22,020 nt of DNA from Flavobacteriales bacterium (GTDB lineage: Bacteria; Bacteroidota; Bacteroidia; Flavobacteriales_F; PHOS-HE28): contig JAGQVR010000014.1 in assembly GCA_020437875.1 (NCBI GenBank), positions 1 to 22,020 on the forward strand, read 5' to 3'. A program made the position numbers and the translations under genes. The number at the start of each line of letters is the position of its first letter. Position 1 is the stretch's first letter. The notes below the pieces were generated by a model that had not been told where the DNA came from, did not search any database, and saw only the letters and a program-made list of their open reading frames with translations. Shown here piece by piece: positions 1 through 7,274 of this stretch.

Positions 1-1137
1 CTGCTGGACGGATTGATCCTGAACCGCACGCCGCACATCCGACTGTACAACGAGCTGAAGGCATCCCCTGAACAGCCGATCGCGCGTGAATGGCAGCAGC
101 AGCATGGGGCGGCTGACACTTCCGCACATCACTTCATCCGTTCGGTGAAACCGAAGAGCGAACTGCAGAAGCTGCGGAACGCACTGGGCATCATGCGTAC
201 CCTGGAGAAGGATCCACGCGTGTTGGATGTGACGCCACGGCTGGTGGCGCAGGTCTTCTTCAATGTGGGCACCACGGACCTCAACGCCCAGATCAGCGGC
301 ATCGAGGTGGAACAGGAGGTGCGTTACTACATGTTCGCGGACTACCTCGTTCAGGGCGAGGCACGGGATCTGGCCACGGACAACAACGCGGTGGTGCTTG
401 GCAAGGGTCTGGCGGATATGATGGAGGCGAAGATCGGCGACGTGGTGCAGGTGACCACCGCCACCGGTGACCGTGCGCTCCTGCGGGTGAGCGGGATCTT
501 CCAGAGCGGGATCGCGGACTATGACAAGGTGCAGTGCTACGCGAGCATCCGCACGGTACAGGAACTGTTGAGCCGGCCGGGCAGCTACCTCACGGACATC
601 AACGTCAAGCTGAAGGACATCACCATGGCCCCGGCCATGGCAAGGGAACTGGCGAAGCGTTTCGATGTGGACGCGCTGGACATCGAGACCGCCAACGCGC
701 AGTTCGAGACCGGCACGAAGGTGCGGAACATCATCAGCTACGCGGTCGGGGTGGTGTTGCTCGTGGTCTCGGGTTTCGGGATATACAACATCCTGAACAT
801 GCTCATCTACGAGAAGCTGGATTCCATCGCGATCCTTAAGGCCACGGGCTTCAGTGGCGGCGATGTGCGCCGGATATTCCTCGCGTTGAGCATGGTCATC
901 GGTGCGGTGGGGGCGGCCGGTGGACTACTCTTCGGCTTCGTGATGCAACACATCATCGACAACATCCCCTTCGTCACGCAGGCCCTCCCCACGGTCCGCA
1001 CTTTCCCGATCGATTACGACCCCAAGTACTACCTCATCGCGGTCACCTTCGCCCTGCTCACCACCTGGATCGCCGGATGGTTCCCGGCGCGGAAGGCGGC
1101 GGAGGTGGACCCGGTGGAGATCATCCGTGGAAAATGA
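1..1137 (+). CDS. ABC transporter permease, LolC/LolE/MacB (FtsX) type, 5' end missing
   Basis: This is the C-terminal part of an inner-membrane permease that probably works with the ATPase encoded directly downstream to move lipoproteins or other envelope substrates. The reading frame is open from base 1, so the gene starts left of the window and the N-terminal membrane helix is outside it. The first ~230 visible residues are a periplasmic MacB-like domain. Three hydrophobic segments follow at about residues 240-265, 290-310 and 340-360 of the visible part, the FtsX arrangement. The sequence GFGIYNILNMLIYEKLDSIA then ILKATGFS is the typical coupling-helix region, and the end DPVEIIRGK is typical of LolC/E permeases. 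The stop overlaps the next start (ATGA). The family call is firm; lipoprotein release rather than another substrate is an inference. Confidence 0.88.
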   Translation: MLDGLILNRTPHIRLYNELKASPEQPIAREWQQQHGAADTSAHHFIRSVKPKSELQKLRNALGIMRTLEKDPRVLDVTPRLVAQVFFNVGTTDLNAQISGIEVEQEVRYYMFADYLVQGEARDLATDNNAVVLGKGLADMMEAKIGDVVQVTTATGDRALLRVSGIFQSGIADYDKVQCYASIRTVQELLSRPGSYLTDINVKLKDITMAPAMARELAKRFDVDALDIETANAQFETGTKVRNIISYAVGVVLLVVSGFGIYNILNMLIYEKLDSIAILKATGFSGGDVRRIFLALSMVIGAVGAAGGLLFGFVMQHIIDNIPFVTQALPTVRTFPIDYDPKYYLIAVTFALLTTWIAGWFPARKAAEVDPVEIIRGK

Positions 1138-1814
1138 ACAACACCAACGCGCTGGAGGTGGTGAAGGTGAACAAGTCCTTCCATGACCCGGTCACCGTGC
1201 CGGTCCTGAAGGATGTATCGCTGGAGGTCAGGCGCGGTGAGTTCGTCAGCGTGACCGGCAAGAGCGGATGCGGCAAGAGCACCCTGCTGTACATCCTGAG
1301 CACCATGGATACGGACTATACGGGGGATGTCCTCATCGATGGGGAGGCCACCGCAGGCGCGGACAAGGGTCGGCTGGCGGAGATCCGGAACGAGAAGATC
1401 GGGTTCGTTTTCCAGTTCCATTACCTGCTCGCGGAGTTCAGTGTGCTGCGGAACGTGATGTTGCCGGGGCTGAAGCTGGGTCGTAAGAGCGCAGCCGAGG
1501 TGGAGGCCGATGCCATGGACCGGCTGCGACAACTGGACATGGCCGACCAGGCGTTGAAGATGGCGAACCAGCTGAGCGGTGGCCAGAAACAGCGCGTGGC
1601 CATCGCCCGTGCGCTCATCAACGATCCGCTCATCATCATGGGCGATGAACCGACCGGCAACCTGGACAAGAAGAACTCGGAGATCGTCTTCGATATCTTC
1701 GACCGCATCGCTACCGAGCACAAGCGCAGCCTGCTCATCGTCACCCACGATGTCGACTTCGCTTCGCGCACGCATCGCAACATCGAGATGGAGGACGGAC
1801 GGGTGGTGAGATGA
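1134..1814 (+). CDS. ABC transporter ATP-binding protein, LolD/MacB type
   Basis: This 226-residue ATPase would power the permease encoded just upstream. All ABC motifs are present: Walker A GKSGCGKST (42-50), Q-loop glutamine Q94 in FVFQFHYLL, signature LSGGQ (147-151), Walker B LIIMGDEP with catalytic E172, D-loop GNLD, and switch histidine H205 in VTHD. Length and motif spacing fit the LolD/MacB/FtsE class. I chose the ATG at 1134 because it overlaps the upstream stop as ATGA, the usual translational coupling, and because the protein then begins as family members do; an in-frame ATG at 1077 would add 19 unlikely Gly/Pro-rich residues. The substrate cannot be read from the sequence; LolD-like is the nearest description. 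Confidence 0.93.
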   Translation: MNNTNALEVVKVNKSFHDPVTVPVLKDVSLEVRRGEFVSVTGKSGCGKSTLLYILSTMDTDYTGDVLIDGEATAGADKGRLAEIRNEKIGFVFQFHYLLAEFSVLRNVMLPGLKLGRKSAAEVEADAMDRLRQLDMADQALKMANQLSGGQKQRVAIARALINDPLIIMGDEPTGNLDKKNSEIVFDIFDRIATEHKRSLLIVTHDVDFASRTHRNIEMEDGRVVR

Positions 1815-1854
1815 AGGGTATATTGATCTTCTGTTCACCAATGCACCTCGTACC

Positions 1855-2124
1855 ATGAACACGGTAACGAACACTCGACCGATCGACGCACGGTGGTATT
1901 GGGTGGCTGTGGTGGCCTCGTTGGTCGCCTTGGTCATCGATCTCACCGATCATCAGGTCGCGAAGACGATAGGCACCGCCGGCGTCGTGCTCGGTTTCAC
2001 TGGGCTTGCCCTCTGGCGTACCTCGGGTCGGCGCGTGTTCACCGGAATGGCGGTGGTCGGCTTCCTGTTGTTCATTGGGCTCGCGGTATTTCGGCTTGCG
2101 CTGCATCAGGGTTGGATGGGATAG
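1855..2124 (+). CDS. small membrane protein of unknown function (three predicted helices)
   Basis: This 89-residue protein is very hydrophobic, with three likely membrane helices at about residues 14-30, 38-54 and 62-82 separated by short polar turns (DLTDHQ, WRTSGRR). I do not recognise a family. It starts 40 bp after the ATPase gene on the same strand, so it may be co-transcribed, although a weak TATATTGA box at about 1818-1825 could give it its own promoter. No Shine-Dalgarno sequence is visible, as is common in Bacteroidota. A strong hairpin follows about 30 bp after the stop. Coding is supported by the clean hydrophobic pattern and the position; function is unknown. Confidence 0.6.
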   Translation: MNTVTNTRPIDARWYWVAVVASLVALVIDLTDHQVAKTIGTAGVVLGFTGLALWRTSGRRVFTGMAVVGFLLFIGLAVFRLALHQGWMG

Positions 2125-2152
2125 TGGCCAGGCACCGATGGGCAACGCGAAA

Positions 2153-2172
2153 AGGCCCCGTCCCCGGGGCCT
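2153..2172 (+). terminator. probable transcription terminator hairpin after the small membrane protein
   Basis: AGGCCCCG (2153-2160) and CGGGGCCT (2165-2172) form a perfect 8-bp stem with loop TCCC. It is preceded by AAA and followed by a mixed pyrimidine stretch rather than a clean T-run. It lies 28 bp past the stop of the preceding gene. The 10-mer CCCGTCCCCG in its centre recurs in the hairpin at 5573-5600. Confidence 0.6.
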
Positions 2173-2515
2173 CTCGTGTTCCTTCCGCGCAGCGTTGATC
2201 ACGCACGCTGCCGACTGGGCAGTGGCGACACCCTCCCGGGCGGGGACCAGGTGATCAGCGCAACGGCACCTTGCTCAGGGCGCGTTGTGTTCAGGCAGCG
2301 GAAGCGTGGATCGCTCATGACCATGCGAAGATCCGGTGTGGACGTTCGGGCAATATGATGCGAACATCAACGCGTTGTATGCGTCTGCTCGATCTGTCAA
2401 CAGTCCTTCAACACAGGGTGGTTCCGGTTCGGTGAACCCGTTGGTGAACGGTATGAACGGACGAAGCGGACACCCTCCCGGTATCCGCTCCGATCGATGA
2501 CGAAGACCCACCTGC
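2173..2515. other. intergenic stretch without a convincing gene
   Basis: This stretch separates two convergently transcribed units. Open frames exist on both strands but look like high-GC chance frames, with no recognisable domain, hydrophobic pattern or start signal. Visible structure is limited to two adjacent short hairpins, GGTTC-GGT-GAACC (about 2426-2438) and CCGTT-GGTG-AACGG (about 2438-2451). They could form a weak terminator for the minus-strand gene ending at 2516. I see no tRNA, IS end or long repeat here. Confidence 0.5.
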
Positions 2516-3379
2516 TCAGCGCAGGTTGAGCTGCAGGGTCTGCAGGAGGTCTCGGCCTGAGAGCACCTCCACGCGGTACGCGCCGGGCTTCAACCGTTCC
2601 TTGGTCCGGAACCGGAGATCAACGCGAGAGGTGCCATGTCCGGCCGATCCGCCTGTGCCGCTCAAGCTTGCCGTGGCATCAGCGGATCCACCCACCTTGG
2701 ACACCAGCGGGTCGGCTCCATCGAACACCCTTCCATCCGGTGCGGTGATCCGGTAGTGCGCTTCATTGGCCAACGCCTCCGGAAGATCGAAGGCCATGCG
2801 TACCTCCCTGGTGCGACGGGCCACCACCGTGAGCCTGCCCTTCCGGCCTTTCGTAGCATCCAGGCCGGCGTTGTTCACCATGAGCGCCGCCGCTTCGCGC
2901 TGTTCGAGCCGTGCGGCCAGGACATCGCGGTCAGCAACGGCACGGTCCGCCTTGGTGCGTAGTTCGACCTCGGTGGCACGGGCATGGTCCAGTTCGTCCC
3001 GCAATTGCTGTGCGGCCTCGCGCAGTTCAGCCAGTTCTGCATTGCGTCGCGCACTTCTGTCGGCACCCCTTTCCAGCGACTCGGCGCGGGCCAGGGTCTC
3101 ATTCAATCGCCGTTCCATCGCCGCCAGGGCCTCCTGTACGATGATACCCTCCTGTCGTTCCTTCTCAAGCAGGGTGGTCGTCTCCAGCAGTTTCACCTGC
3201 ATCAACTGTTGACCGGACCGCGCGCTCTCCGCATTGTTCCGTTCCGTGGTCACCTCCGCCTGAAGTTCCTCGCGCTGCAAGTGGAGATAGATGATGGATC
3301 CCAGGGCGGACGACCCGATGAACGCAATTGCGGCGATCGCCAGCCGCGTGTTCCCTCCTTTCTTTCCCAGTGTGGACAT
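2516..3379 (-). CDS. membrane-anchored coiled-coil protein of unknown function
   Basis: The predicted product has 287 residues: a short basic N-terminus (KKGGNTR), one membrane helix at about 13-32, a long charged heptad-rich stretch at about 33-165 (many E, R, A and L, for example RRNAELAELREAAQQLRDEL) that should form a coiled coil, and a C-terminal globular, probably beta-rich part (about 175-287) containing YRITAPDGRVFDG and RLKPGAYRVEVLSGRDLL. The C-terminal part looks like a small extracytoplasmic beta-sandwich; I do not recognise its family. The gene lies 77 bp downstream of the histidine kinase on the same strand, so it may be the third member of that operon. I chose the ATG at 3379; ATGs at 3385 and 3421 are in frame but add residues without a better context. 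Confidence 0.75.
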   Translation of the reverse strand: MSTLGKKGGNTRLAIAAIAFIGSSALGSIIYLHLQREELQAEVTTERNNAESARSGQQLMQVKLLETTTLLEKERQEGIIVQEALAAMERRLNETLARAESLERGADRSARRNAELAELREAAQQLRDELDHARATEVELRTKADRAVADRDVLAARLEQREAAALMVNNAGLDATKGRKGRLTVVARRTREVRMAFDLPEALANEAHYRITAPDGRVFDGADPLVSKVGGSADATASLSGTGGSAGHGTSRVDLRFRTKERLKPGAYRVEVLSGRDLLQTLQLNLR

Positions 3380-3456
3380 GTGCATGATTTTGGCCGTCTT
3401 ACGCGGACCGACCCCTTGCACGTTGTGCTATTCGAAGGAAAAAGGAGTGAAGATCT

Positions 3457-4833
3457 TCAGGCCGGATCAGCCTTCGGCAGGCGCACGATGAAGAGGGTCC
3501 CGGAACCCAGGGCCGACTTCACTTTGATCTCTCCATCATGCAGGTCCACGATCCGCTTCACCAGCGAAAGACCGATCCCATGCCCCTTGGCTCCGCCGGT
3601 GTTGCGTGCACGGAAGAAGTTCTCGAAGATGCGCTCACGGTCCTCCGGGGCGATGCCGACCCCCTGGTCCTCCACCACGAGCCGCACCATGGCGCCGCTG
3701 CCCTTCAGGGAAACGAGCGCCCGCTTGTCACTGGAATATTTGCAGGCGTTCTCCACAAGATTCACCACCACCGAGCGCAACAACGCTTCATTGCCCTTCA
3801 CCGTGATATCATCCGCCTCCTCCACCTCATCGATCATCACATCCACCCGATTCTCGGGGTCGGTGCGGATCACCTCGGACCGCGCCGCCCAGACCACCTC
3901 ATCCATGCGCACCGGAGCGAAGGTCATGGCCGCGGACGCCGTCTCGGCCTGGGCCATCAGGAGCAGTCGATCGCTCAGGCGGTTGAGCGCCTGCATGTCC
4001 TCCACAACGGATCGTACCACGGTGCGGTACTCCTCACCGGAACGTTCCTTGAGCAGAAGGACCTCCAACTGGCCAGAGATCGCCGTGAGGGGTGTACGCA
4101 TCTCATGAGACGCGTTGCTGATGAAGTTCTTCTGCACGGAGAAGGCGGTCTGTAGACGCTCCAGCAGATCGTTGAATGAGGCGGCGAGCTGGGCGATCTC
4201 ATCGGATCCTTCGCCCATCTTGACCCGTTTCCCGAGCTCCGAGGCACCTATGCCCTGAAGGTCGACCACAAGGCGTTGCAGCGGTGAAAGCGCCCTTCGT
4301 GCATAGAAGCGACCCACCAGGAACATCAGGGCCAGACCTATCAGGAAGGTGGCGACCATCACCCTGGCCTGGTTGCGTAGTTTGCTGCGTCCATAGATGT
4401 CACGCCCGGAGGTGACCACCACGAAGCGGTCGGCCTCGTTGTTGAATAGGAAGGCGAACATCTCCCGATCCCCGGACGTGCGCTTCGCACTCCCATTACT
4501 GCGGACACTGTCCAGCAGGGCCGGCTCGATGGTCATGTGCCGACCAGTGGTGCCCAGGTGCAGCAATTCCGCGTTGTTCTTGTCGAATATGGTGATCTCC
4601 TCGTCCGGCAGGCGCACGGGGCTGTTCCCCTCCATGATCCGAAGGAGCTTGTCATCCACCTCGGCCACCTGTATCAGGAGCTTCGCCGCGTTCACCCCGC
4701 GATCGTGCAGGCGGCCCAGGAACTCCTCCTGCCGGAAATCGGCGGCTCTCAGATAGACCACAACGAAGGCCACCCCAAGGGTGAGGGAGGCCAATACGAC
4801 GAACTGCACCGCGAGTCGCGTGCGTATCGTCAT
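3457..4833 (-). CDS. sensor histidine kinase with HAMP domain (OmpR-pair, HisKA type)
   Basis: This 458-residue kinase autophosphorylates and passes phosphate to the regulator encoded upstream. Membrane helices lie at about 8-28 and 157-175, bracketing a ~128-residue periplasmic sensor region. A HAMP domain follows (about 177-230, with RRALSPLQRL and DEIAQLAASFNDL). The H-box is NFISNASHEMRTPLTAI with phospho-acceptor H243. ATP-binding motifs are the N-box LVENACKYS (N362), G1 DQGVGIA (about 389-395), F-box FENFFRA and G2 GHGIGLSLV (about 418-426). The layout is that of EnvZ/CusS-like class I kinases. The start codon overlaps the regulator's stop (ATGA), so the two are translationally coupled. 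The periplasmic ligand cannot be predicted; there are no metal-binding clusters that would argue for a CusS role. Confidence 0.93.
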   Translation of the reverse strand: MTIRTRLAVQFVVLASLTLGVAFVVVYLRAADFRQEEFLGRLHDRGVNAAKLLIQVAEVDDKLLRIMEGNSPVRLPDEEITIFDKNNAELLHLGTTGRHMTIEPALLDSVRSNGSAKRTSGDREMFAFLFNNEADRFVVVTSGRDIYGRSKLRNQARVMVATFLIGLALMFLVGRFYARRALSPLQRLVVDLQGIGASELGKRVKMGEGSDEIAQLAASFNDLLERLQTAFSVQKNFISNASHEMRTPLTAISGQLEVLLLKERSGEEYRTVVRSVVEDMQALNRLSDRLLLMAQAETASAAMTFAPVRMDEVVWAARSEVIRTDPENRVDVMIDEVEEADDITVKGNEALLRSVVVNLVENACKYSSDKRALVSLKGSGAMVRLVVEDQGVGIAPEDRERIFENFFRARNTGGAKGHGIGLSLVKRIVDLHDGEIKVKSALGSGTLFIVRLPKADPA

Positions 4834-5510
4834 GGCCGTTCCGTAAGGATGTATCCCATGCCCACCCGGTTATGGATGAGCTTGGGCTCGAAATCGCGGT
4901 CCACCTTCTTGCGCAGGAGCTTGATGTAGGCTTCCACCACATTCGTGCCCGTGTCGAAGTCGATGTCCCAGACCCGTTCGCTGATCAGCGCCCTTGAGAG
5001 CAGGCGTTCGGGGTTGCGCATGAAGAACTCGAGCAGCGCGTATTCCTTGGCCGTAAGCTGGATGCGTTGTCCGTTCCGGGTCGCTTCCTTGTTCACCAAA
5101 TCGAGCTCCAGACCAGCATAGGAGAGCTTCTCAGAGGTCTCCTGTTGGGCTGAACCGCGTCTGGAGAGGGAACGCACGCGTGCGAGCAGTTCCTGGAATT
5201 CGAAGGGCTTCACCAGGTAATCATCTGCCCCGGCATCCAGGCCGGCCACCTTGTCGTCCGTGGTGCCAAGTGCGGTGAGCATCAGGATCGGCGTGTGCGC
5301 ACCGGCCTGGCGGATGGCCCGGCAGACCTCCACACCGTTCATCCCGGGCAGGAGTACATCCAGCAATACGAGATCGAAGGTGCCCTCGGTGGCCAGGCGC
5401 TTGCCCGATGGACCATCATACGCGCTGATCACCTGATGGCCGCTCTCCTCCAATCCTTGTTTGAGGAAGGCAGCAACCTTCGGCTCATCCTCCACGACCA
5501 GGATACGCAT
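4830..5510 (-). CDS. OmpR/PhoB-family response regulator
   Basis: This 226-residue regulator is the partner of the kinase encoded downstream. The receiver domain starts MRILVVEDEP (acidic pocket ED), with phospho-acceptor D51 in LVLLDVLLPGMNG, switch T79 and K101 in LVKPF. The winged-helix DNA-binding domain covers about 125-226 (LTAKEYALLEFFMRNPERLL, then VWDIDFDTGTNVVEAYIKLL and VGMGYIL), as in OmpR/PhoB. I chose the ATG at 5510 because a perfect TAGATTTG box lies three bases upstream and because receivers of this family usually begin at this point. An in-frame ATG at 5528 would add MSIDLN and cannot be excluded. Its targets are not known; the 21-bp palindrome at 5673-5693 is one candidate site. 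Confidence 0.93.
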   Translation of the reverse strand: MRILVVEDEPKVAAFLKQGLEESGHQVISAYDGPSGKRLATEGTFDLVLLDVLLPGMNGVEVCRAIRQAGAHTPILMLTALGTTDDKVAGLDAGADDYLVKPFEFQELLARVRSLSRRGSAQQETSEKLSYAGLELDLVNKEATRNGQRIQLTAKEYALLEFFMRNPERLLSRALISERVWDIDFDTGTNVVEAYIKLLRKKVDRDFEPKLIHNRVGMGYILTERP

Positions 5511-5513
5511 GTT

Positions 5514-5521
5514 CAAATCTA
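5514..5521 (-). promoter_or_regulatory. Bacteroidota -7 box before the response regulator
   Basis: On the minus strand the sequence reads TAGATTTG followed by AAC and the ATG at 5510, a perfect match to the Bacteroidota TAnnTTTG element. No clear TTG-type -33 box lies at the expected distance. If used, the transcript would begin at or next to the start codon, giving a leaderless or nearly leaderless mRNA. Confidence 0.5.
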
Positions 5522-5572
5522 TGCTCATGGGCGTTGTGTTGAACAGGTTGGATGGGATAACCCGGAAGCAAT

Positions 5573-5600
5573 GAAGAGGGCCCGTCCCCGAGCCCTCTTC
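5573..5600. other. strong intergenic hairpin (9-bp stem)
   Basis: GAAGAGGGC (5573-5581) and GCCCTCTTC (5592-5600) form a perfect 9-bp stem with a 10-base loop. It lies in the divergent region upstream of the response regulator. There is no T-run on either side, and no gene ends here on either strand, so its role as a terminator is unclear. The loop contains CCCGTCCCCG, also present in the hairpin at 2153-2172. Confidence 0.6.
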
Positions 5601-5672
5601 CGCGGTTCCAAGAACACCGCCCGATCGGATCCCCCTTACCTTCGAACTAGGACCCGGTCCTCCCAAACCGAC

Positions 5673-5693
5673 CGATCACCGGACCGGTGATCG
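5673..5693. promoter_or_regulatory. perfect 21-bp palindrome, possible operator
   Basis: CGATCACCGG (5673-5682), one central A, then CCGGTGATCG (5684-5693) form a perfect 10+1+10 inverted repeat. It lies between the divergent regulator/kinase operon and the aldo/keto reductase gene, where a dimeric regulator would be expected to bind. It could equally form an RNA hairpin. OmpR-family regulators usually bind direct repeats, so a different type of regulator is more likely. Confidence 0.45.
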
Positions 5694-5849
5694 ACCTATC
5701 GTATCGCGGTGTTCGTCAATGAACCGAACTCCTATTCCTTGACCGGGACAAATGTCCTCGGCAGGAATGAAGAGCGCTGGATAGCGGGGTGAAAACACCG
5801 TGAAATCGGCTGCCGGCGACGGTCTGCCCGGTGTTCCGAACTTCGCACC

Positions 5850-6818
5850 ATGAGCATGCGTTACCGCCGTCTCGGCACCTCCGGCCTCCAGGTCTCTGAG
5901 CTTTCCCTGGGCTCCTGGCTCACCTTCGGCAAACAGGTGGGGGATGAGACCGCCGAGGCCCTGATGAAGGTGGCCTATGACAATGGCATCAACTTCTTCG
6001 ACAATGCGGAGATCTACTCTCGTGGGGAGAGCGAGCGGGTGATGGGGAGGATCCTTAAGCGGATGGAATGGCCACGCGACACATGGATCGTTAGCAGCAA
6101 GGCCTTCTTCGGATCAGGGGGAAAGCAGCCGACACAGCTCGGGCTGCACCGGAAGCACGTGGTGGAGGCCTGCCACGCTGCGCTCGATCGCCTCCAGGTG
6201 GACTACCTGGACCTCTACTTCTGCCACCGTCCGGACCCGAACACGCCGATCAGCGAGACCGTTTGGACCATGCACCAACTGATCATGCAGGGCAAGGTGC
6301 TCTACTGGGGCACGAGCGAATGGAGCGCGGAAGAGATCAAGGAAGCCCATGCGGTCGCTGGGAAGCATCACCTGATCGCGCCTGTGATGGAACAGCCCCA
6401 GTACAACATGTTCCATCGTGAGAAAGTGGAATCGGAGTTCGCTCCACTTTACGGGACCGTGGGCCTTGGGACCACCATCTGGAGTCCGCTGGCAAGTGGC
6501 GTGCTCACCGGAAAGCACTCGCTGGAGGGGGATGCCTCCTCCCGCCTCCGCATGGCCGGCCTGGACTGGCTGCGTGAACGTGAATTGAACGAGGCCCGCC
6601 TGCGCACCGTCGAGGAGCTGAAGAACATCGCCCAGAGCGTAGGGCTCACGTTACCGGTGTTCGCGATCGCCTGGTGCCTCAGGAACCCGCACGTCAGTAC
6701 GGTGATCCTCGGTGCGAGCAGGACCGCGCAGTTGGAGGAGAACCTGCATGCGGTCGAGGCGCAGGACCTGCTCACCCCGGCAGTGATGGCAGAGGTCCAG
6801 CGGGTAATTGAGCGTTGA
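5850..6818 (+). CDS. aldo/keto reductase, Kv-beta-subunit-like family
   Basis: This 322-residue NADPH-dependent oxidoreductase reduces aldehydes or ketones in the cytoplasm and should fold as a (beta/alpha)8 barrel. The opening RRLGTSGLQVSELSLGSW is typical of the family. The catalytic tetrad is visible: D51 and Y56 in FFDNAEIYSRGESE, K84 in SSKAFF, and H126 in LYFCHRPDP. The cofactor end matches the class (WSPLASGVLTGKH and VSTVILGASRTAQLEENL). Full length for the family, and most like the voltage-gated potassium-channel beta-subunit/YghZ branch. The ATG at 5850 follows GAACTTCGCACC, an imperfect short-leader promoter pattern; ATG 5856 is a minor alternative. It is divergent from the OmpR-type operon. 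The physiological substrate is unknown. Confidence 0.93.
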   Translation: MSMRYRRLGTSGLQVSELSLGSWLTFGKQVGDETAEALMKVAYDNGINFFDNAEIYSRGESERVMGRILKRMEWPRDTWIVSSKAFFGSGGKQPTQLGLHRKHVVEACHAALDRLQVDYLDLYFCHRPDPNTPISETVWTMHQLIMQGKVLYWGTSEWSAEEIKEAHAVAGKHHLIAPVMEQPQYNMFHREKVESEFAPLYGTVGLGTTIWSPLASGVLTGKHSLEGDASSRLRMAGLDWLRERELNEARLRTVEELKNIAQSVGLTLPVFAIAWCLRNPHVSTVILGASRTAQLEENLHAVEAQDLLTPAVMAEVQRVIER

Positions 6819-6863
6819 CCGCTCGCGGTCCGATCGATCTATCTTGCCCACAGGAACTCTCCC

Positions 6864-7274
6864 ATGTCCGAACAACGAGATACGACCATCGCCACCTTGC
6901 ATCGGAAGGCCTCGGACCTTCTGGAAGTCGTCTACAAACCGGGTTGCTTCCTGAGCACGAGCGCGCTCGGAGAGGTGGCGCAGGTGCGCCGCTCCTTGAT
7001 GGGTGCAGCGCCGCATGCGATGCTGAGCCTCATCCCGGAGGACGCGGACTTCGAATTGGGTGCGATCCAGGTGGACCACCTTTCGAAGGATAGGAAGAAG
7101 GGCGTACTGCTCGCGATCGCCATCGTGACGCGAGCCAACATGATCGAGATGATGCTGAAGCTCTACTTCAGCTACTACCCATGGTTGAACCGGATCCTGG
7201 TAACGGACAACGAGAAGGAGGCCCGAAGCTGGATCGAGGGCCAGTTGCGGGAGTTGCGGATACAGGGAGCGTGA
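6864..7274 (+). CDS. SpoIIAA/STAS-like small protein, probable partner of the downstream kinase
   Basis: The 136-residue product is soluble, with no signal peptide or membrane helix. The C-terminal half, AIVTRANMIEMMLKLYFSYYP then RILVTDNEKEARSWIEGQL, has the pattern of SpoIIAA-like/STAS-type proteins of Bacteroidota: an alternating strand-helix layout ending with a strand, a TDxEKEA turn and a final helix WIxxQL. The assignment rests on this pattern only. An AGGA at 6852-6855 sits eight bases before the ATG, a rare recognisable Shine-Dalgarno in this window. Its stop overlaps the GTG start of the histidine kinase (GTGA), implying translational coupling and a shared pathway. A role in modulating kinase activity or sensing is inference. 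Confidence 0.7.
   Translation: MSEQRDTTIATLHRKASDLLEVVYKPGCFLSTSALGEVAQVRRSLMGAAPHAMLSLIPEDADFELGAIQVDHLSKDRKKGVLLAIAIVTRANMIEMMLKLYFSYYPWLNRILVTDNEKEARSWIEGQLRELRIQGA

Larger units (their letters stand above)
5529..5849. other. divergent regulatory region, no gene
   Basis: About 320 bp separate the minus-strand regulator operon from the plus-strand aldo/keto reductase. I see no believable coding frame. The region holds the 9-bp-stem hairpin (5573-5600), the 21-bp palindrome (5673-5693), a small palindrome GGACA-AA-TGTCC near 5747-5758, a plus-strand TACCTTCG box (5637-5644) and a weaker GAACTTCG box (5838-5845) four bases before the ATG at 5850. Confidence 0.5.

Noticed and set aside
2431..2456. 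GGTGAAC repeats resembling the reverse complement of the LytTR core
   Set aside because: The copies are 12 bp apart rather than 21 bp, extend differently on both sides, and fold as two small hairpins; they do not sit before a start codon.
2275..2511. 78-codon open frame on the minus strand in the gap before the coiled-coil gene's end
   Set aside because: No hydrophobic pattern, domain or start signal; the composition (many Pro, Arg, His) fits chance.
2984..4108. 374-codon open frame on the plus strand
   Set aside because: It is antisense to the coiled-coil protein and the histidine kinase, both of which have clear protein features; the Ser/Arg-rich product looks like a mirror frame.
6817..6830. 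GACCG-CTCG-CGGTC hairpin at the stop of the aldo/keto reductase gene
   Set aside because: Only a 5-bp stem with no T-run; too weak to call a terminator.
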